DNA from: CAZVFX01 sp964626565
GTDB taxonomy: Bacteria > Myxococcota_A > UBA9042 > CAIXZC01
DNA: 64,000 nt
Direction of reading: 5' to 3'
Assembly: GCA_964626565.1 (NCBI GenBank)
Contig: CAZVFX010000004.1
Coordinates: forward strand, 1-64,000
Shown here: positions 8,399 to 16,390 of the stretch, one piece after another
Position numbering within the stretch: position 1 is the first letter of the stretch
Layout of the letters: each line of letters starts with the position of its first letter
Position numbers and translations under genes: made by a program
The notes under the pieces: generated by a model
Told to the model about the DNA's origin: nothing
The model's input: only the letters and a program-made list of their open reading frames with translations
Database searches by the model: none

Positions 8399-10915
8399 TT
8401 AGTATGAGGTGCGAAACGGCAGACTCAGCTCCAGGCTGTCGTCGGACGTCACGCCTCTCCAGCCGTGGAAGCAGCGTGGCCTGATGCTGGTGTATTGCCG
8501 TATGTAGACGGGGCTGGAGGCCGGCAGCAGGAGAGTAACCTCCGACGAGCCGGCTGCGCTCGTTACCGTGGCGTGGCAGAGACCATCCAGCAGGTCGAAC
8601 GAAATCCCACCGACCATAATGGAGATATTCACCGCCCCCTCGAGGGAGGTCATGGCTACGATGTGAGCTCTTTCCTGCGGGGCCCAGGGCGCCTTGATGT
8701 CTTTGACAATTACAAGGCGTCCCGGCGGAAGGGCGATTCCTTCGGCGTGGTCGGCCGGACCGGCGAAGTCTGCTTGTGATACCGGTGGGGCGAGGAGGTT
8801 GAGGGTCACCGCAACACTTTCGGGCGTCGCTGTTCCGTCGCAGGAAAAATGGTCGGGAAGTCCATCTACCTCGTCGAAGGGGCGATCGATTATCATGGTC
8901 ATGGGGATGGCGGTAAGCCCTCCTGCCCCGGTGGCGGCGAGGAGTTTTTCAAAATGGGGATGCCCGACACCACCGTCAGGCATGTCGCCGGGACCGGGCA
9001 GAAATTCCTCGCCGGACATGACCTGTCCGTACAGGGCGTCCCGGTATTCCTCGGGTGAGCGCCCCGGCGGTGGGCCGCCGGGAGGGCCGCCGGGAGGACC
9101 AGCAGCCATTTCAGCCAACTTGCTTTTGTCCACCTCCAGGGCCATGGCCTGGTTGTCGAGGTCCCTGAATGCGGTGTAGCGTCGATTGTACTCGGGTCGG
9201 GCCAGGTCTCCCCACACTTCTGCTCCCCGGTACAAAAGCAGCCGCGCCGATGCGAGGGGAATCGCCATGGAGAGGTCGGGCAACAGGTGCAGCGCCCCCA
9301 ACTGCCGGCGCTCGCTGTCGGCCAGCACCTGCTCCTGCAGGGTGACTCTAGGTGGGGTGACGGGGGAGTTCCTGGCGTCTTCCTCCAGTTCGGGGTTGAC
9401 GGTTCGTTCGTCCAGTTTGTAGTCGGGAGAGCGGGCGACGAGGGTGAAGATTGTCACCAGCAGCGCGGCAACGAACCATGCGATCATCCCGCGTCGTGAA
9501 TAGGCCAGGGACAGTTTCTTGATGTTCAGCTTGTCCTTCCCGCCCAAGGCGGCTCCGACGCCGGCTGCGCCCAGCAGGCCCAGGGGTGACGAGACGATAA
9601 GCAGGAGACCCATCTTGTTCGGTTCTTCCCAGCCTGCCTGAACCATAAGGATCGCCATAATCGGCACAATCCAAAGGACGCTGACAATGCGTTTCAGCAG
9701 GGTCAACCCGCCGCCCTTTAAGAGTCCGGCGAGGCACGCCCCCGAAAAGAGAATTCCAAAGGTCCGAATCGCAGTGAGGGGGTAGGATACGAGGGTTGGG
9801 AATCCGTTGTACGGGCTCCGGAGTACCTCGTCGGTGAGCGGCCAGCTCAGGAAAGCCCTCAATACGAACCGGTATCCGAACAACTCGTAATCCACTCCCG
9901 GGCGGATGGCGAACGACTCGTAGCCCAGGCTGGAGAACGCCAGGTACGTTGACACGTGAACCGTAATCCAGGGCGCGCAAGCGGCCAGCAATCCGAGGCA
10001 ATACACTCCCGCCTTCTTCCACTGGTCTTTGATGACATAGGGAAAGAGCATTACCGGCACGAGAATTATGAGCACGTGCCGGCAACCCACGGCCAATCCA
10101 AACATGGCTCCGGCAGCCCAACTGCTGTAGGCGGGTGACAAGAGGAAGTAGAAGGCGGCTGCCGCGGGGGCCAGGGCCAGCACATTTTCATCGATGTGGG
10201 GGATGGAGAGAATCAGGGGATTTAGAGCCACGGCCACCGCGGCCAGGTAGGCCAGGGATTTCCGTCCCAGGAACCGCTGCCCGCCGGCAAACGAAAACGC
10301 GGCGATGAGCACACCGCAGAAGGCGTGAAGGAGTCTCAGACCCGACAACTTGAACAGCGCCAGGAAAGGAGCGATCAGGAACGTGGGACCCAGTCTGATG
10401 CCGTTTGGCCAGATGAGGAACGCGTTCTTGTGAATCATGTATTCAGGCACATACAGCATCGCGGTTTCGTGGGACAGGTAGTTGTGGTGGGGGACGAGTC
10501 CGGCTCTAAGCGCGCAGGTGACCTGGACCAACAGATGGCTGTCATAGGTAAACAAGTAAACGACAAAGACAAACGCCAGAAATCCGATGAAGGGGAGGTC
10601 GAGCTGCTTCTTCCAGTCGAGCAAAGTTGCTGATCCGTGTCGTCGCCACACAGCCAGGCACAGGCCCAGCCCGAGAATCAGCCCGATGCCCAGGCATGTA
10701 AATCGCCCCATTTCAAACCGGGAAAACAAGCCGACAAGTCCGGACACCAGGGTCGACACGAAGCAGATGAGCAGGAAACCCAAGCCCAACGCGACTGCGA
10801 TAGACTCGGCGGAGCTTACGTCAACGGAACGGTTTCTGGCGAGCGCCGCGGCCGCGCCGCCCACGGCAAAGCACAAGGCAACAAAGATTATGAAGACCGT
10901 CAGGGTTGCAAGCAT
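8399..10915 (-). CDS. Large polytopic membrane protein, possible GT-C glycosyltransferase
   Basis: This protein has 838 residues. The first 480 or so contain about twelve hydrophobic segments, with loops such as PHHNYLSHETAMLY and NPLILSIPHIDENV. A soluble C-terminal region of about 340 residues follows, with a Pro/Gly run (PPGGPPGGPPPG near residue 610) and a beta-rich tail. The layout of many helices followed by an extracytoplasmic domain resembles GT-C type glycosyltransferases such as the GT39/ArnT group, but I do not see a clear DD or DE motif in the first loop, so this is only a suggestion. The start is supported by GAAGGATGCG before ATG 10915. The gene is convergent with the SDR gene and has its own promoter with a perfect TATAAT. 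Confidence 0.6.
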   Translation of the reverse strand: MLATLTVFIIFVALCFAVGGAAAALARNRSVDVSSAESIAVALGLGFLLICFVSTLVSGLVGLFSRFEMGRFTCLGIGLILGLGLCLAVWRRHGSATLLDWKKQLDLPFIGFLAFVFVVYLFTYDSHLLVQVTCALRAGLVPHHNYLSHETAMLYVPEYMIHKNAFLIWPNGIRLGPTFLIAPFLALFKLSGLRLLHAFCGVLIAAFSFAGGQRFLGRKSLAYLAAVAVALNPLILSIPHIDENVLALAPAAAAFYFLLSPAYSSWAAGAMFGLAVGCRHVLIILVPVMLFPYVIKDQWKKAGVYCLGLLAACAPWITVHVSTYLAFSSLGYESFAIRPGVDYELFGYRFVLRAFLSWPLTDEVLRSPYNGFPTLVSYPLTAIRTFGILFSGACLAGLLKGGGLTLLKRIVSVLWIVPIMAILMVQAGWEEPNKMGLLLIVSSPLGLLGAAGVGAALGGKDKLNIKKLSLAYSRRGMIAWFVAALLVTIFTLVARSPDYKLDERTVNPELEEDARNSPVTPPRVTLQEQVLADSERRQLGALHLLPDLSMAIPLASARLLLYRGAEVWGDLARPEYNRRYTAFRDLDNQAMALEVDKSKLAEMAAGPPGGPPGGPPPGRSPEEYRDALYGQVMSGEEFLPGPGDMPDGGVGHPHFEKLLAATGAGGLTAIPMTMIIDRPFDEVDGLPDHFSCDGTATPESVAVTLNLLAPPVSQADFAGPADHAEGIALPPGRLVIVKDIKAPWAPQERAHIVAMTSLEGAVNISIMVGGISFDLLDGLCHATVTSAAGSSEVTLLLPASSPVYIRQYTSIRPRCFHGWRGVTSDDSLELSLPFRTSY

Positions 10916-10958
10916 CGCATCCTTCGCTGCAGGGCGTCTGTGCCCTTAGTGCCTACCC

Positions 10959-10988
10959 ATTATAGCCGGACACCAACCGTCGGGCGAA
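10959..10988 (-). promoter_or_regulatory. Promoter with consensus -10 for the polytopic membrane protein
   Basis: The minus strand has TATAAT (10959-10964), 18 nt after a weak -35 TTCGCC (10983-10988). The leader would be about 37 nt. Confidence 0.45.
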
Positions 10989-11030
10989 GAGTTTTGTTTC
11001 CGTCCTGACGGTCCGTTGGTGAGTTTTTCA

Positions 11031-11060
11031 TAGACCCAACCCTTCTTACGCTCGTATCAT
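11031..11060 (+). promoter_or_regulatory. Possible promoter of the mucoidy-inhibitor-like gene
   Basis: TAGACC (11031-11036), 18 nt, TATCAT (11055-11060). The -10 matches at 5 of 6 positions; the -35 is weak. Confidence 0.35.
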
Positions 11061-11091
11061 GCATGCGGTCAACGACTCTGAGGAGAGAACG

Positions 11092-12930
11092 ATGAAACGA
11101 TTGATTATGGCGACAATTCTGTTGTGTACCTGCTTTTCCGGACCAGCCAAGTCGAAGGAGGCGGGCCCCGAGTGGCTCTCATCGTCCATCAGCAAGGTCA
11201 CGGTCTATTCCGATCGGGCCAGCGTGACTCGGACGACCTCGGTAAAACTGAGTTCAGACGAGGTGGTCTACGGCTTCAAGAAACTCCCCGGCTGGGTGGA
11301 CGACGGTTCGGTGCGGGTGACTTTGTCTCCTTCCGGGGCGGGGCGGATCGTGGATGTGCGAGTCAAGCGGGACTACCTGGCCCGGGCCACCGACGAGGAG
11401 TACCGCAAGGCTGCGGACGCGGTTCAGGAGATCGCGGACAAGCTTGACGAACTCGAAGACGAAGAAAGGGTGCTCAACGCGCAGGCCAAGCAGATAGAAG
11501 AGATAAGGGTTTTCTCCATGGAGAGCATCCCCAGGGAAAGTGCAGTGCGCGATATAAACGTGGAATCGTACGGCAAGGTTGTCAATTTCGTCACCGGGTC
11601 GTTGCGGGCGACGGCGAAAGCGAGGCGTAACATCGACCGGAAGCGTCGGGACCTGGGGCCTGAACTGGCCGCTCGGCAACGTCGGCTGGATGAGCTGCAA
11701 AGCCTCACCCAACTCGAGGAGACAACGGTGCTGGTAACCCTGGCCGGAACCGGTGCGGGACAGGGGGTGTTGGAGTTAAAATACATGTTACCCGGGGCTA
11801 CCTGGGAGCCGGCTCACGAGTTGAGGGCTCAGGGCAGGAATCCCAATTCTGCAGAGGTCACGTCCTACGCTGTCGTAACGCAGACCAGCGGAGAGGACTG
11901 GGAGAACGTGGACATCTCCTTTTCGTCCCAGTCTTCCACCGAGGCCATACGTATTCCTGAATTGGAGGCGCTTACGCTCGGAGACACACACGTAACGTCG
12001 CGCACGGTGCGCAAGCGGCAGTCGTCCTTCAGCCGCGCCCAGGCCGCGTTCGAAGGTCAGAACCGCATGTGGAACAAAGTGCAGCAGAAGAAATCCAACT
12101 ACAGTAACTGGCAGGAGATGTACGAGAGCAACATCGATATTCTGCAGGTGACCCAGAGCAAGACGGTGGAGATCTTCAAGCGCCTCCAGACCCGCGGCAC
12201 CACGGCTCATTTTCTGGGGAAGGGCAAGCAGACCATTAGAGGGGACGGCCACTCGGTGCGGGTGCACATCGGTCGCACCGAGCTTGCCGCCCGGCAGAAA
12301 ATCGTTGCCGCGCCGGAGCAGTCCCTCAACGCGGTGCGCACCCTGCAGATGAGCAACTCCGGTTCCCAGCCTTTCCTTCCCGGCGGAGTTGCGCTTTACC
12401 ACGACGGTACCTTCCTGGGTATGACTGAGGTGGACTTCATCGCCGAAGGCGAAGATTTTTCACTCTTCCTCGGTGTTGCCGACCAGATCAAGCTCTCCCG
12501 CGTTCTGGACAAGAAGCACAGCTCTCTGGTCAGGGGTAAGCGCACCCGCATGCAGGTTGCGTTCACCGTGGCGGTGGAGAATCTGTCAGACGAGGAGATT
12601 TCCTTGGAGTTGGCCGACCGGATTCCGGTTTCGGAGAACAAGGAGATCAGGGTGGATCGCGTGAAGATCTCTCCCAAGGGCAAGCCCGACGCCAGGGGCC
12701 TGCTGCACTGGTCGCTGACGTTGCCTGCTAAGGGGAAGAAATCGTACGGCATCGGCTATCGCATCGAGTACCCGCCCATGCTGGTGCTGGAGATGGAACG
12801 TACGCGTAAGCACAAGCAGGCCGCCCGCCGGGCGATGCCAGGTGCCCCTCCCCAGGCCGCGCCCGCTTACGATTTCGATGGAGACGAGGCCATTTCCGAA
12901 CAGATCATGAGCCTGGAAGAAGCGATGTAG
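11092..12930 (+). CDS. Mucoidy inhibitor A-like protein (DUF4140/DUF4139)
   Basis: ATG 11092 after GAGGAGAGAAC encodes 612 residues with a signal peptide (cleavage near residue 19). The N-terminal domain holds VTVYSDRASVTRTT, typical of DUF4140. A coiled coil covers residues 95-170. The C-terminal DUF4139 part begins near TTVLVTLAG and GATWEPAHELRA, the pattern shared by mucoidy inhibitor A proteins. Members of this family are exported, but their biochemical role is not settled. An ATG 33 bases upstream is in frame but would place a non-hydrophobic extension before the signal peptide. The length fits the family. A possible promoter lies 30 bases upstream. Confidence 0.8.
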   Translation: MKRLIMATILLCTCFSGPAKSKEAGPEWLSSSISKVTVYSDRASVTRTTSVKLSSDEVVYGFKKLPGWVDDGSVRVTLSPSGAGRIVDVRVKRDYLARATDEEYRKAADAVQEIADKLDELEDEERVLNAQAKQIEEIRVFSMESIPRESAVRDINVESYGKVVNFVTGSLRATAKARRNIDRKRRDLGPELAARQRRLDELQSLTQLEETTVLVTLAGTGAGQGVLELKYMLPGATWEPAHELRAQGRNPNSAEVTSYAVVTQTSGEDWENVDISFSSQSSTEAIRIPELEALTLGDTHVTSRTVRKRQSSFSRAQAAFEGQNRMWNKVQQKKSNYSNWQEMYESNIDILQVTQSKTVEIFKRLQTRGTTAHFLGKGKQTIRGDGHSVRVHIGRTELAARQKIVAAPEQSLNAVRTLQMSNSGSQPFLPGGVALYHDGTFLGMTEVDFIAEGEDFSLFLGVADQIKLSRVLDKKHSSLVRGKRTRMQVAFTVAVENLSDEEISLELADRIPVSENKEIRVDRVKISPKGKPDARGLLHWSLTLPAKGKKSYGIGYRIEYPPMLVLEMERTRKHKQAARRAMPGAPPQAAPAYDFDGDEAISEQIMSLEEAM

Positions 12931-12932
12931 GC

Positions 12933-12962
12933 TTGCGCATAGCCTGTCCCCTCCGCTATCAT
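12933..12962 (+). promoter_or_regulatory. Promoter of the BNR-repeat exported protein
   Basis: TTGCGC (12933-12938), 18 nt, TATCAT (12957-12962). The -10 overlaps an in-frame ATG at 12961, which argues against that ATG as the start of the following gene. Confidence 0.45.
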
Positions 12963-12996
12963 GGCCGCAGATAAGTTCCTGACTGAAGAGGTGGCC

Positions 12997-14190
12997 ATGT
13001 ATCGTAACACTCTGCTCATCGCCTTGACCCTACTACTGGCAAGTCCCGGCAACTCCCGGGCTCAAGGTGCCAAGGCGGCTCCCGCCTCTTCGGTCGCGGC
13101 TCTGGCCATGGACCAGAGCGGAAACCTGTGGGTTGCTGAAGGGGGCGGCTGCGGCTCGTCCGCGACTACCGGTGCGGTGTGGCTGTCTTCCGACCGCGGC
13201 GAGAGCTGGGTCCGGATGCCGGTGTTTACACCGGACAGCTACGAAATGACCACTGCGGCCGCAGGGCTGGCCGTGGATAGTAAGCGACCGGGGCGGGTGC
13301 TGGTCCGCGCCGGATCCTGTTGCGACAAAGAGGGATGCGAAGGGGGCGAGGCCTATCTTTCCACCGACGGCGGAAAGTCGTGGTGGCAGGTGGTGCTGGA
13401 TGAGCATCTCCCCATGGATGAGGAGGACGACCAGGGCAAGGGGATCACCAATACCGCGGTCTTCGAACACAACCTGGAACGTTTCGCAGTATTGGTCGAT
13501 GGACACGGTTGGTTCGAGACCGGCGACGGGGGCGGCACCTGGAAGAAGCTGACGCTGAGCAAGACAGCGGGGCGACCCGGCGGGAAGGGGTGGCGCGCCG
13601 ATACCGAGGGCAGGCAAGTAACCCTCGGGGGTTGTGCTTTCTCGGCCTCGGGTAAGGGAGTGGTGCGAAAGTGCGGGGACGGTGCGGAAGCGCGCATCTT
13701 CCCCACCTCGATTACAGACCGGGGCCCGGCGTCGGCGCTGACCGCGTCGGCCGGCAAGGTGACTGCGGCCCGGCTCACGAAGCCGGGGACCGACGAAACG
13801 GTGGCCAATCTTACCGAAGAGCAGGTTGCGCGTTTGAACAAGGCTCTGTCCCGGGGCGAACCGGCCTGGGATTGGGTCGTCACCAGTCCGCCGTGGCCCA
13901 ACGCACTGGTATTGGAAACAGCCACGGGCCGGAAGTTGGCGGTGCGTTTTGTAAACGTCGTCATCCGGGTCAGTCTTCTCGACCCCGCCACCGGCGGCAA
14001 GCCGCCCACCGACGATATCTGGCGAGCCAACTCCCAGGACTTCACTCTGCACGAGGAGGACGCTGACTGGTTCTGGGGGCTGATGGGCGGTTATCTGGGG
14101 TCCACCAAGGTCAAAGAGTACATGCCGCTGAAGGACCCCGGGTTGGACATCAATCCCAAGAAGGGTAAGAAGCCGAAGTCAAAGCCGTGA
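12997..14190 (+). CDS. Exported BNR/sialidase-repeat protein
   Basis: A 397-residue exported protein; the signal peptide covers residues 1-22 (MYRNTLLIALTLLLASPGNS). Three BNR-type repeats are visible: WLSSDRGESWV, YLSTDGGKSWW and FETGDGGGTWK, which usually form blades of a beta-propeller. A GSCCDKEGCEGGE segment holds extra cysteines that may form disulphides. The C-terminal third does not resemble a family I know and ends in a Lys/Pro-rich tail. Such propellers are common in extracellular proteins of unknown role; no catalytic residues of true sialidases were found. The start at 12997 follows GAAGAGGTGG and gives a clean signal peptide. It ends 26 bases from a convergent lipoprotein gene. 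Confidence 0.65.
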   Translation: MYRNTLLIALTLLLASPGNSRAQGAKAAPASSVAALAMDQSGNLWVAEGGGCGSSATTGAVWLSSDRGESWVRMPVFTPDSYEMTTAAAGLAVDSKRPGRVLVRAGSCCDKEGCEGGEAYLSTDGGKSWWQVVLDEHLPMDEEDDQGKGITNTAVFEHNLERFAVLVDGHGWFETGDGGGTWKKLTLSKTAGRPGGKGWRADTEGRQVTLGGCAFSASGKGVVRKCGDGAEARIFPTSITDRGPASALTASAGKVTAARLTKPGTDETVANLTEEQVARLNKALSRGEPAWDWVVTSPPWPNALVLETATGRKLAVRFVNVVIRVSLLDPATGGKPPTDDIWRANSQDFTLHEEDADWFWGLMGGYLGSTKVKEYMPLKDPGLDINPKKGKKPKSKP

Positions 14191-14216
14191 GGAATGTAGG
14201 GACGCCGCGGTGCGGC

Positions 14217-16265
14217 CTACTGTTCTTCTGACGCCAGCGCGACCTCAATGGACTTGACCGCAATTGCGCACGTATTGCTCTGAGCGTACAAAGTAAGTTC
14301 CACGTCCAGCATTGTCCCTTCCATGTCGGGCAACGTTGCCAGATCGACGGGAAATATCTCCGGCGGGTAGGGCCCCAGGTAGTCCTGCCAGGGCGCGTAT
14401 GCGAGTGCCTCCTCGTCATTAGCGGTGCGCAGTCGCATCTTCATGTGGCACTGCTCCGGGTCCGTCACCTGGTAGTCCACGTGGACCGATGAAAAACCTG
14501 CCGGGTTGCTGAAGAAATGCCGATACGTGCCCTTGGGGGCGGCGAAGGACTGGAGTGCGTAGCCGGCCATATCGGTGAAAGTCTCCGGGCTGCCACCCAC
14601 CGGCACCTCACAAACCACTTCGTACGTTTCAGGATCGATTTTCGACGCTGAAGAGGTGTTCTTGTTTATTGCCCAGACGAATCCGTTGTAGTCGAGGTCC
14701 ACACCCCTCGGCGCCCGGCCGCCCCCCAGGTCCATGTAGCCGAGAGTGGTGGCCGATTCCGCTTCCACAACCGCTATTTTGCTCGAATTATCATTGGCGA
14801 TGTAGATGTATCCCTTGGCCGATGCCGCGACGCCTCGAGGTTGAGGCTGGGTCAGAGCGGCCACCCACTGCTGGGTATCCGGCGCGAACCGGTAGCCAAC
14901 ATGCCAGCAGCAGCAGTTGCTGATCCACACATTTCCCAGATTGTCGAGGTTGATGCCGTAGGGTTCGAAGCAGCCGATGTTGGGGGTGTATTGCGTGCTC
15001 TGCCCGGTTTCGGGGTCCACCCGCACCAGCTTGCTGCCGCCCCGTCCGGCCACCCAGATGATTCCGTCCTGGTCAACCACCAGACCGTATGGATTGTTGG
15101 GAATATCGATCTCCTGCACCACGACGCCGGTTTCGGGGGCGAGGCGCCTGAGTTTCTTGCCGTGCCACTCTCCCACCCAGGCGTGGTTCTCCGCATCCAC
15201 GTCGAGCGCCCGTTGGCAAGCGCCGCCGGGGTAGACGATGAACATGACGCACTCATCTTTGCCCTTGGGGTACAGTTCGTTGCCGTTGACCTTGCCATCG
15301 TCGTTGAGATCCCTGGCGGTATCGATGACGCCGTTGCTGTTCTTGTCATCGCAAAATGCCTCAGCAGCAGCTACTTTGGCTACGCCGCCGTCGCTGCGGC
15401 AGCCGACCCAGAGGTTACCTTCCTGGTCTACTGCAGTTCGGGAAGGGTTGGCGCAAACATAGTAGCGGCCGGTTTGATTGCATTCCTCGGTATCAAGGCG
15501 GGTAACGGTATTCTGGCCCGAGTTGGCTACCCACAGAAAGGCCAGGTTTTCCTTTGAGGATTCGAGGGTGAGGTAACCGTCAATACTCAGTTCCAGGTTC
15601 TCGGAATTCCCCAGGTTGAGGGCGAAGGGGTCGAACTTGTCGGGACCGACGCCGATGGTCTCACAGGACGCCTCGCAGTCGCCGCAGGGAGTGAGCACAC
15701 CCTCGTCGACCAATCCGTCGCAGTCGTTGTCGTCGGCGTCGCAGCTTTCAGGCTGGGGCAGCACTTGCCCCTGGCAGTCGGACCAGTAGCCTTCCTGGCA
15801 GAATCGCTGGCCAAGCCGGCAGACGCCGGTCCCAGCCGAGCCGGGTTCTCCCTCGTAGCAAATTGTAGTCTCCCCTTCCAGGCTGCACTTGCACCCTTCG
15901 AAAACCTGCAAAGCACATTGGGGGCAGTATACGCCGAAGTTCGGGTTCGTGTCGTCGCAGTCCTTTCCCATGTAGCAGTTCAGACCGTAGCCGTCCCCAT
16001 CAAGGTCGATGCACTGAAAGGGCTGATTCTGAAGGTCGGGGCCGGCGTCAGCAGAATCATCGAAGCTGTCCTTGTGGGGTCCGTCGCCGTCCGGGTTTTT
16101 AGCCGAGTCGGCCAGACCTTCCGTCGTCAAATCGAGACCCGGGTCCACTTCATCGATGGTTGTGTCCTTCCCGGTCGACCCGCCGTCGTCGGAGGTGCTG
16201 CAGGAGAAGGTGAGGACGCACACAAACATGACGGCCGCAAGCACTCGGGATGTGCTGAACTCCAT
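14217..16265 (-). CDS. MopE-motif / beta-propeller lipoprotein (tandem copy A)
   Basis: ATG 16265 begins a 682-residue lipoprotein; the signal ends at the lipobox near LTFSC, and the next residues are a flexible acidic linker. A cysteine-rich section follows: CIDLDGDGYGLNCYMGKDCDD and ESCDADDNDCDGLVDEG are MopE-type (copper or calcium binding) motifs. Residues of about 220-560 form an NHL/YVTN-like propeller with repeated phrases such as LFLWVANSGQNTVTRLD-type blades and GNLWVGCRSDGGVAKV. An unusual CCCWHVGYRF cluster sits in one blade. The C-terminal 100 residues form a further beta domain. It is a paralogue of the gene immediately upstream, sharing the same order of parts. Likely role: surface-exposed metal or ligand binding; unproven. 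Confidence 0.7.
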   Translation of the reverse strand: MEFSTSRVLAAVMFVCVLTFSCSTSDDGGSTGKDTTIDEVDPGLDLTTEGLADSAKNPDGDGPHKDSFDDSADAGPDLQNQPFQCIDLDGDGYGLNCYMGKDCDDTNPNFGVYCPQCALQVFEGCKCSLEGETTICYEGEPGSAGTGVCRLGQRFCQEGYWSDCQGQVLPQPESCDADDNDCDGLVDEGVLTPCGDCEASCETIGVGPDKFDPFALNLGNSENLELSIDGYLTLESSKENLAFLWVANSGQNTVTRLDTEECNQTGRYYVCANPSRTAVDQEGNLWVGCRSDGGVAKVAAAEAFCDDKNSNGVIDTARDLNDDGKVNGNELYPKGKDECVMFIVYPGGACQRALDVDAENHAWVGEWHGKKLRRLAPETGVVVQEIDIPNNPYGLVVDQDGIIWVAGRGGSKLVRVDPETGQSTQYTPNIGCFEPYGINLDNLGNVWISNCCCWHVGYRFAPDTQQWVAALTQPQPRGVAASAKGYIYIANDNSSKIAVVEAESATTLGYMDLGGGRAPRGVDLDYNGFVWAINKNTSSASKIDPETYEVVCEVPVGGSPETFTDMAGYALQSFAAPKGTYRHFFSNPAGFSSVHVDYQVTDPEQCHMKMRLRTANDEEALAYAPWQDYLGPYPPEIFPVDLATLPDMEGTMLDVELTLYAQSNTCAIAVKSIEVALASEEQ

Positions 16266-16292
16266 GACTCCATTCCCCCCTACACGCACATG

Positions 16293-16321
16293 ATCATCCG
16301 CGACCGGCGGTGCCCTGTCAA
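16293..16321 (-). promoter_or_regulatory. sigma70-type promoter of lipoprotein copy A
   Basis: Perfect TTGACA (16316-16321), 17 nt, GATGAT (16293-16298) on the minus strand, ahead of GGGGAATGGAG and the ATG at 16265. Copy A can thus be transcribed separately from copy B. Confidence 0.6.
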
Positions 16322-16390
16322 CAGGCAGTGTCCCGGTTCGGGACCGGTAAGCGCATATGTTCCCGGGCGCATGCATGGGTGAAATGACGT

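Noticed and set aside
14203..14215. Terminator GCCGC-GGT-GCGGC between convergent genes
   Set aside because: The stem is only 5 bp with a 3-nt loop and no T run on either strand.
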